Below are positions 59,482 to 64,000 of a stretch of DNA of 64,000 bases, piece after piece (the first letter of the stretch is position 1; every line of letters starts with the position of its first letter). The notes below the pieces were generated by a model. The model had not been told where the DNA came from, did not search any database, and worked only from the letters and a program-made list of their open reading frames with translations. Both the position numbers and the translations under genes were made by a program. Source of the DNA: Arthrobacter terricola (GTDB lineage Bacteria > Actinomycetota > Actinomycetes > Actinomycetales > Micrococcaceae); the NCBI RefSeq assembly GCF_004354015.1, contig NZ_SMRU01000016.1, positions 62,001-126,000 on the forward strand, in the 5' to 3' direction.

Positions 59482-60672
59482 ATGAAAGCACCAACAAGGG
59501 CGCCTGTTGCCGAATGGGTCGAGGCCGAGCAACTCTTCCGCGACCCCTATCCCACATACGCACGGCTGCGCCGTGAAGCTCCGGTCGCGTTTGTTCCCCA
59601 CATGGACCGTTACTTCGTCACCACCTTCCGGGAGTGCTTCGACGTCGAGATGGATCAGGCGACCTTCAGCTCGCGCGAGAATGCGGATCATTCGACAATG
59701 ATCCGATCGATGGGCAGGCCCCTGTTGCGCAAGGACGATCCGGCGCACAAGGACGAGCGCAACGCCATGGCACCCGCCCTGCGACCAGTGGCCATCAAGA
59801 AGCACTGGAACACGGTATTTCGCGCCAATGCCGAGAAATACATCCGCCGCCTGCGGGATGCCGGTAGCGAGGCCGACCTTTGCCGCGACTTTGCCGTGCC
59901 GTATGCGGCCGACAACCTCAGCGCTGTGATCGGGCTCCACAATGTTGCGGCGGAGCAGATGATGCACTGGTCCCACACGCTGATTGCCGGCACCGCCAAC
60001 GTCACGGACGATCCGGCGGTGTGGGTTGAGACCGACTCGGTCCGCGCGCAGATAGACGAAGCGATCGACCAGGCTCTCGCAAGGGTGTCCGGCGGCCCCG
60101 GCCCCTCAATGATTTCGGCAATGCTCGGCGCCGGCTTGGATGAAGAAAGCCTGCGGGCGAACGTGAGGCTGACAATTTCCGGGGGGATGAACGAACCGAG
60201 CCATGTCATCTCCAGCGCCGTGTGGGCGCTGAGTGCCTTCCCCAACCAGCGCGAACTTGTGCTGGCAGGTCGGCGGACGTGGCGTGATGTCTTTGAAGAG
60301 ACTGCGCGTTTTCAGTCCCCGGTAGGGATGTACCCGCGGCGCGCCACCCGGGAGACAGTCCTCAACGGCGTCCTCATTCCCGAGGACGCCACCTTGGCAC
60401 TCATCGTTGCATCGGCCAACAGGGACGAGGCGCGGTTTGACCGTCCCGAGGTTTTTGACCTCAACCGGGACAGTACCTCGCACCTTGCCTTCGGCAACGG
60501 CACGCATATCTGCGCAGGCAACTGGGTGGCACGCGCCATGGTCGGCGAGATAGCCCTTCCCGCGCTGTACTCCGCCTTCCCTGGCCTGACCGCCGTCGAA
60601 CCCGACAAAACAGATTTCCACGGATGGGTCTTCCGGGGAACCAGCTCGCTTCCCGTCGCATTGTCTGCCTGA
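59482..60672 (+). CDS. Cytochrome P450 (stand-alone)
   Basis: A 396-residue P450. Heme Cys344 is in AFGNGTHICAGNW, the K-helix ExxR is Glu273-Arg276 (EETARFQSP). The I-helix reads SGGMNEPSH (233-241), where the usual AGxD/ET has Asn-Glu-Pro, so the catalytic alcohol is missing. GAAGGAGTGCTG sits before the ATG at 59482; a longer reading from 59419 overlaps the operator. The first gene of a four-gene operon with flavodoxin, HtaA-domain protein and P450-reductase fusion. It is a close relative of the P450 domain at 61659. The substrate is unknown; an aromatic or terpenoid acid is possible given the MHS transporter. Confidence 0.92.
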   Translation: MKAPTRAPVAEWVEAEQLFRDPYPTYARLRREAPVAFVPHMDRYFVTTFRECFDVEMDQATFSSRENADHSTMIRSMGRPLLRKDDPAHKDERNAMAPALRPVAIKKHWNTVFRANAEKYIRRLRDAGSEADLCRDFAVPYAADNLSAVIGLHNVAAEQMMHWSHTLIAGTANVTDDPAVWVETDSVRAQIDEAIDQALARVSGGPGPSMISAMLGAGLDEESLRANVRLTISGGMNEPSHVISSAVWALSAFPNQRELVLAGRRTWRDVFEETARFQSPVGMYPRRATRETVLNGVLIPEDATLALIVASANRDEARFDRPEVFDLNRDSTSHLAFGNGTHICAGNWVARAMVGEIALPALYSAFPGLTAVEPDKTDFHGWVFRGTSSLPVALSA

Positions 60673-60713
60673 CCCCATCCAGCGACACATCGGACTACAA
60701 CAGAGGATTTGCC

Positions 60714-61175
60714 ATGATTATCGACATTCTTTTCGGCACTGAAAGCGGCAACGCCGAGCTCGTCGCCGAAGACTTGGCCGAGGCGCTCGGCAACGAGCAC
60801 GAGGTCCGGGTCATTGATCTCGCCGACGCCGACGTCGACGGGTTCCGCCAGGACTCCCTCTACCTGATCATCTGCTCGACGCACGGCGAGGGCGACCTCC
60901 CGCAAAGTGCGGAACCCTTCGCCGCGGCGGTTCGTGAGAACAGCCCCGACCTCGCAGGAGTCAGGTACGCGATGTTCGGCCTCGGAGACAGCACCTACCC
61001 GAACTACGGCCGCGGGGGCGAGCTCATCGACGAGCTCCTTCAGGCTCACGGCGCGACGCGAGTCGGCACGTTCGGCCGGCACGATGCCGCAGGCCGAGCG
61101 GAGCCTGGCGATCTCACCGCGTCATGGGCAAGCGACGTGCTCCTTGGAGCCCGCCTGCCTGTACCAACCGCTTAG
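60714..61175 (+). CDS. Flavodoxin (MioC/CPR-FMN-domain type)
   Basis: A 153-residue flavodoxin. The FMN-phosphate loop is FGTESGNAE (7-15), the isoalloxazine loops are STHGEGDLP (57-65) and FGLGDSTYPNYGRGG (85-99). This pattern is close to MioC and to the FMN domain of cytochrome P450 reductases. It lies 41 bp after the P450 and 8 bp before the HtaA gene, so it is the likely electron shuttle between the reductase domain and the P450 hemes, as cindoxin is in the P450cin system. AGAGGA precedes the ATG at 60714. Confidence 0.92.
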   Translation: MIIDILFGTESGNAELVAEDLAEALGNEHEVRVIDLADADVDGFRQDSLYLIICSTHGEGDLPQSAEPFAAAVRENSPDLAGVRYAMFGLGDSTYPNYGRGGELIDELLQAHGATRVGTFGRHDAAGRAEPGDLTASWASDVLLGARLPVPTA

Positions 61176-61183
61176 CTGTCCAC

Positions 61184-61666
61184 ATGTGCGATTCCGGCCT
61201 GACCTGGACGGTCAAAACATCGTTCGTGAGGTACATCGAAAGCATGAAGGACGGACACGTCGCAGTCGCTGGCGGGGCCCTACGGTTGGAAGACGGATCC
61301 TTCCACTTCCCGCTGGCTTCCGGCACGCCCCGGAATGGACTCGCGTTCGGCGGATCCGTGCACTTCACCGGGCACTTCGGCATGCTCTCGCTGGCCATTT
61401 CGGCGCCGGCGGTGGTCAGCACGGACGACGGACTGGTTCTCTCGATTGCCGACGACGAACCCGGGGAACGCCGTCCGTTCGTCATTCTCGGAAAGCCCGG
61501 CCAATATCCCGGGCACGTGGAATTCCCTTCTCCGGCCCTCACACCCGCCGGGGCCGAATTGTTTTTCGACAACTACCGGCCCGGTACCCTTTTCGACCCC
61601 ATTTTCGTCATGCCGGGGCTGCCCAGGCAGGCGGACTCAAAGCACCAGGAAGTGTGGCATGACTAA
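61184..61666 (+). CDS. HtaA-domain protein without signal peptide
   Basis: A 160-residue protein with one HtaA domain. LTWTVKTSFVRYIESM (6-21) and FGGSVHFTGHFGMLSLAIS (55-73) match corynebacterial HtaA, whose heme ligands are a Tyr and a His; here Tyr17 and His64 are in the corresponding places. Known HtaA proteins are secreted or surface bound for heme uptake, but this one starts MCDSG without signal peptide or membrane anchor. It lies between the flavodoxin gene and the fusion gene and overlaps the latter by 8 bases. A heme-related role next to the P450s is possible. The start is uncertain, since no ribosome site is seen. Confidence 0.8.
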   Translation: MCDSGLTWTVKTSFVRYIESMKDGHVAVAGGALRLEDGSFHFPLASGTPRNGLAFGGSVHFTGHFGMLSLAISAPAVVSTDDGLVLSIADDEPGERRPFVILGKPGQYPGHVEFPSPALTPAGAELFFDNYRPGTLFDPIFVMPGLPRQADSKHQEVWHD

Positions 61667-64000
61667 ACAAGGACTCCCGGCACCCATCGCCGACTGGGTC
61701 ACGATTCCCGAGCTGTACCGCGACCCTTTCCCGATCTTCGAGCGGCTCCGGTCCGAGGGTGGCGTCCATTGGGTTCCCGCCGTGAACAGGTATTTGGTGA
61801 CCTCCTACGACGCCGTTCATGCCACCGAACTCGATCAGGGCACGTTCTCGGCGGACGAGGAAGGCTCGCTCATGATCCGGGCGATGGGACATTCCATGCT
61901 GCGCCGGGATGATCCTGGACACTACGCAGAGCGCAAGGCCTGGCAGCCTGCGCTGCGGCCGGGAGTTGTCAAGAAAACCTGGATGCCGTTGTTCGAGCGC
62001 AATGCAGAGCGGTACCTGCGAGAGTTCATGGACAAAGGCCCCGGCGCGGACCTCGTTTGGGATTTCGCTGCTCCTTATGCCGCGGAGAACCTGCGTGCCG
62101 TGATCGGATTGCACAACGCCACCCAGCAGGACCTCCAGCGCTGGTCGCAAACCATGATCGACGCCACCGGCAACTACGCCGATGACCCCGTTGTTTGGGC
62201 GAAAGGAAACGCTTCGTTCAACGAAGTCGACGAAGCACTAGATGAAATGCTCGCCTGGCACGTGAAGCACCCCGACAACAGCCTCCTTTCGAACCTGCTC
62301 GCCCTCCCCGACTACCAAATGCCGCTGGCAGCGATACGTGCCAACGTAAAAATGACGATCGGCGGCGGCCTGAACGAACCCCGTGACGCAATCGGCGTGG
62401 GCATGTGGGGCCTTCTCACCCACCCCGGACAACGGCGGCTCGTCGAAACCAACCCGGATCTGTGGGACGCGGTCTTCGACGAGACCATCCGCTGGGTTGC
62501 CCCCATTGGCATGTACTCCCGCCAGACCACGCGGGATGTCGTCCTTGAAGGGATCCGCCTTCCCGCGGGAGCCAAATTGGGCATCTGCATCCTCTCGGCG
62601 AACCGCGACGAAAAAATATGGAAAGAACCCGCCGCCTTCGATATTTCCCGGCAGGCCGAAGGTCCGCACTTGGCGTTCGGCAAGGGTGTCCACGTCTGCC
62701 TGGGGGCGTGGGTCGCGCGCGCTGAGGTTGCCGCCGTCGCACTGCCGAAACTGCTGTCCTCGCTGCCCGGGCTGTCCCTCGATCCGGGGAACCCGCCGGA
62801 GGCTGGCGGGTGGGTCTTCCGCGGCATGACCCGACTTCCAGTTACATGGAGCTCCACCCCGACCGCCGCGCCTTGCAAAGCCCCCCCGAGCATCGCGATT
62901 GTCGGCGCCGGCCCCTCGGGTTGCTACACTGCCCAGGCTCTGCGCCGCACCTTCCCTGACGCCGATCTCGTTGTCATAGACGAACTCCCCACCCCGTACG
63001 GGCTCGTGCGGCACGGAGTCGCCCCCGACCACCAAGGCACCAAGGCAATCAGCCGCCAGTTCGCCCGCCTTTTCGAGAAGGACGCCGTCCAATTCATCGG
63101 ATGCACGCGGGTGGGCACGGACATCAGCTTGGATAGGCTCACGTCCGCATTCGACGCCGTCGTGCTCGCCACCGGACTCCACCAGGACACATCCCTGGAC
63201 GTTCCCGGAACGACTTTGGACGGCGTCCACGGGGCCGGGAAGATCACCCGGCTACTGAATTCCCACCCGCACGAGGTCCGGCCCGCCCCCGGACTTGGCA
63301 CCTCAGTGGCGCTCGTCGGCCAAGGAAACGTGGCGATCGACGTCGTGCGCCTGCTCGCCAAGAAAGACTCCGACCTCACCGATTCGGACATCGACGACGA
63401 CGCCCACGCCCGGCTCACCAATGGGCTCCGCACCATCCACGTCATCGGCCGGTCAATGCCGCCAACGGCCAAATTCGATCCGGTAATGCTCCGGGAACTT
63501 GCCGAACTGCAGGGTGTCGAGCACATTGTCCACGGCGTGGACGAGCGCGACCTCGCCGCCGCCACGGACCCGCGCTCCGCCGTCGTGCTTGAACTGCTAC
63601 GCCGTCCGCACACCGACGCGCGGCTCCGGGTTGAATGGTGGTTCGGCTACTCCCCCACGCGGATCAACGACCTGGACGGGAACCGCCACGTGGCGAGCAT
63701 CGGCATCGAAAACAAGGATGGAACAGGGCTTGAGCTAAAGGCCGACAGCATCATCACCGCCATCGGATTCCAAGCCACGGCCGGACAACAAATCGTGGAC
63801 GTTGACGACGCCGCTCGGGAAAGCGGGCGCATCCGCAAGGGCCTGTACGCGGCCGGATGGACGCGCAGGGGTCCCAAGGGAACGATCCCCTCCCATCGGT
63901 CCGATTCGAGGCAACTGGCTGAAACCATCCAAGCCGACATTGCCGGGCCTGCGCACAAACCCGGCCTGGCGGCCGTCGAACGGTCCCTTGCCAGCTCGAC
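61659..64000 (+). CDS. Cytochrome P450 fused to adrenodoxin-reductase-type NADPH reductase, partial
   Basis: One uninterrupted frame of 780 codons that leaves the window at base 64000. Residues 1 to about 397 are a P450: I-helix GGGLNEPRD (235-243), ExxR Glu275-Arg278, heme Cys347 in AFGKGVHVCLGAW. A short Pro/Ala linker (398-410) leads to an FprA/adrenodoxin-reductase domain: FAD motif IAIVGAGPSG (412-421), DELPTPYGLVRHGVAPDH, VVLATG, NADPH motif VALVGQGNVAID (550-561), and GWTRRGPKGTIPSHRSDS. I read every codon across the junction and found no stop or shift. AGGAAG precedes the ATG. About 80 residues, or further domains, lie beyond the edge. This domain order is not one of the classical P450 fusions I know. 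Confidence 0.9.
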   Translation, partial: MTKQGLPAPIADWVTIPELYRDPFPIFERLRSEGGVHWVPAVNRYLVTSYDAVHATELDQGTFSADEEGSLMIRAMGHSMLRRDDPGHYAERKAWQPALRPGVVKKTWMPLFERNAERYLREFMDKGPGADLVWDFAAPYAAENLRAVIGLHNATQQDLQRWSQTMIDATGNYADDPVVWAKGNASFNEVDEALDEMLAWHVKHPDNSLLSNLLALPDYQMPLAAIRANVKMTIGGGLNEPRDAIGVGMWGLLTHPGQRRLVETNPDLWDAVFDETIRWVAPIGMYSRQTTRDVVLEGIRLPAGAKLGICILSANRDEKIWKEPAAFDISRQAEGPHLAFGKGVHVCLGAWVARAEVAAVALPKLLSSLPGLSLDPGNPPEAGGWVFRGMTRLPVTWSSTPTAAPCKAPPSIAIVGAGPSGCYTAQALRRTFPDADLVVIDELPTPYGLVRHGVAPDHQGTKAISRQFARLFEKDAVQFIGCTRVGTDISLDRLTSAFDAVVLATGLHQDTSLDVPGTTLDGVHGAGKITRLLNSHPHEVRPAPGLGTSVALVGQGNVAIDVVRLLAKKDSDLTDSDIDDDAHARLTNGLRTIHVIGRSMPPTAKFDPVMLRELAELQGVEHIVHGVDERDLAAATDPRSAVVLELLRRPHTDARLRVEWWFGYSPTRINDLDGNRHVASIGIENKDGTGLELKADSIITAIGFQATAGQQIVDVDDAARESGRIRKGLYAAGWTRRGPKGTIPSHRSDSRQLAETIQADIAGPAHKPGLAAVERSLASS

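Noticed and set aside
1..64000. tRNA, rRNA, riboswitch or prophage attachment site
   Set aside because: I looked for tRNA-like cloverleaf ends, conserved rRNA words and known riboswitch cores in the gaps and saw none; covariance-model searches would be the decisive test.

Overview
The window is high-GC, gene-dense DNA from a soil actinobacterium, most likely a member of the Micrococcaceae such as Arthrobacter, Paenarthrobacter or Pseudarthrobacter. This is inferred from GTG/TTG starts, IclR-controlled aromatic catabolism, a CsoR-CopZ-CopA copper operon, RCC1-repeat secreted proteins and many short-overlap catabolic operons. No rRNA, tRNA, CRISPR array or intact insertion sequence was found.

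Region 1 (1-17.9 kb). After a cut-off transhydrogenase gene, an FMN reductase and a large secreted RCC1-repeat protein, there is an 11-gene minus-strand operon (aroE/qsuD-like, qsuB-like, pcaH, G, B, D, C, F, I, J, R; 15.3 to 4.9 kb). It encodes conversion of shikimate or dehydroshikimate through protocatechuate and 3-oxoadipate to succinyl-CoA and acetyl-CoA. An IclR regulator and a divergent shikimate-type MFS symporter sit at its head.

Region 2 (18-33.6 kb). This is mixed housekeeping and accessory content: a MoaD/ThiS-like carrier paired with an Asp-box repeat protein, a universal stress protein, the copper operon with two CsoR-type operators, EamA and MATE exporters, DoxX, a tandem-hotdog thioesterase, ilvD and an XRE/MmyB-like regulator. 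Several intergenic tandem repeats lie here.

Region 3 (33.6-54.5 kb). This is a nitrogen-compound catabolic island: an amidase with a tiny overlapping partner, an amidohydrolase, two PuuE/cyclic-imidase-like deacetylases, an Asp/Glu-racemase-like protein, an HpcH-type aldolase, a cupin, an isochorismatase-type amidase, two duplicated pairs of metallo-beta-lactamase-fold proteins (one gene frameshifted), a complete Dpp-type ABC importer, a class IV aminotransferase, a formamidase and a dihydropyrimidinase/hydantoinase. At least seven copies of a near-palindromic motif, consensus TTCrATAtAnTGA, lie upstream of its operons, including that of its own XRE-cupin regulator. I infer one regulon that imports and opens a cyclic amide, imide or ureide; the substrate is unknown.

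Region 4 (54.5-64 kb). After a secreted deacetylase and a broken MFS gene comes a P450 cluster: an MHS-family transporter, a LysR regulator with the same 15-bp motif in both flanking promoters, a stand-alone P450, a flavodoxin, a cytoplasmic HtaA-domain (heme-binding fold) protein, and a gene still open at the window edge that fuses a P450 to an adrenodoxin-reductase-type ferredoxin/flavodoxin reductase. Both P450s have an I-helix GG(M/L)NEP in place of the usual acid-alcohol pair. This P450 system is the strongest candidate for something undescribed.
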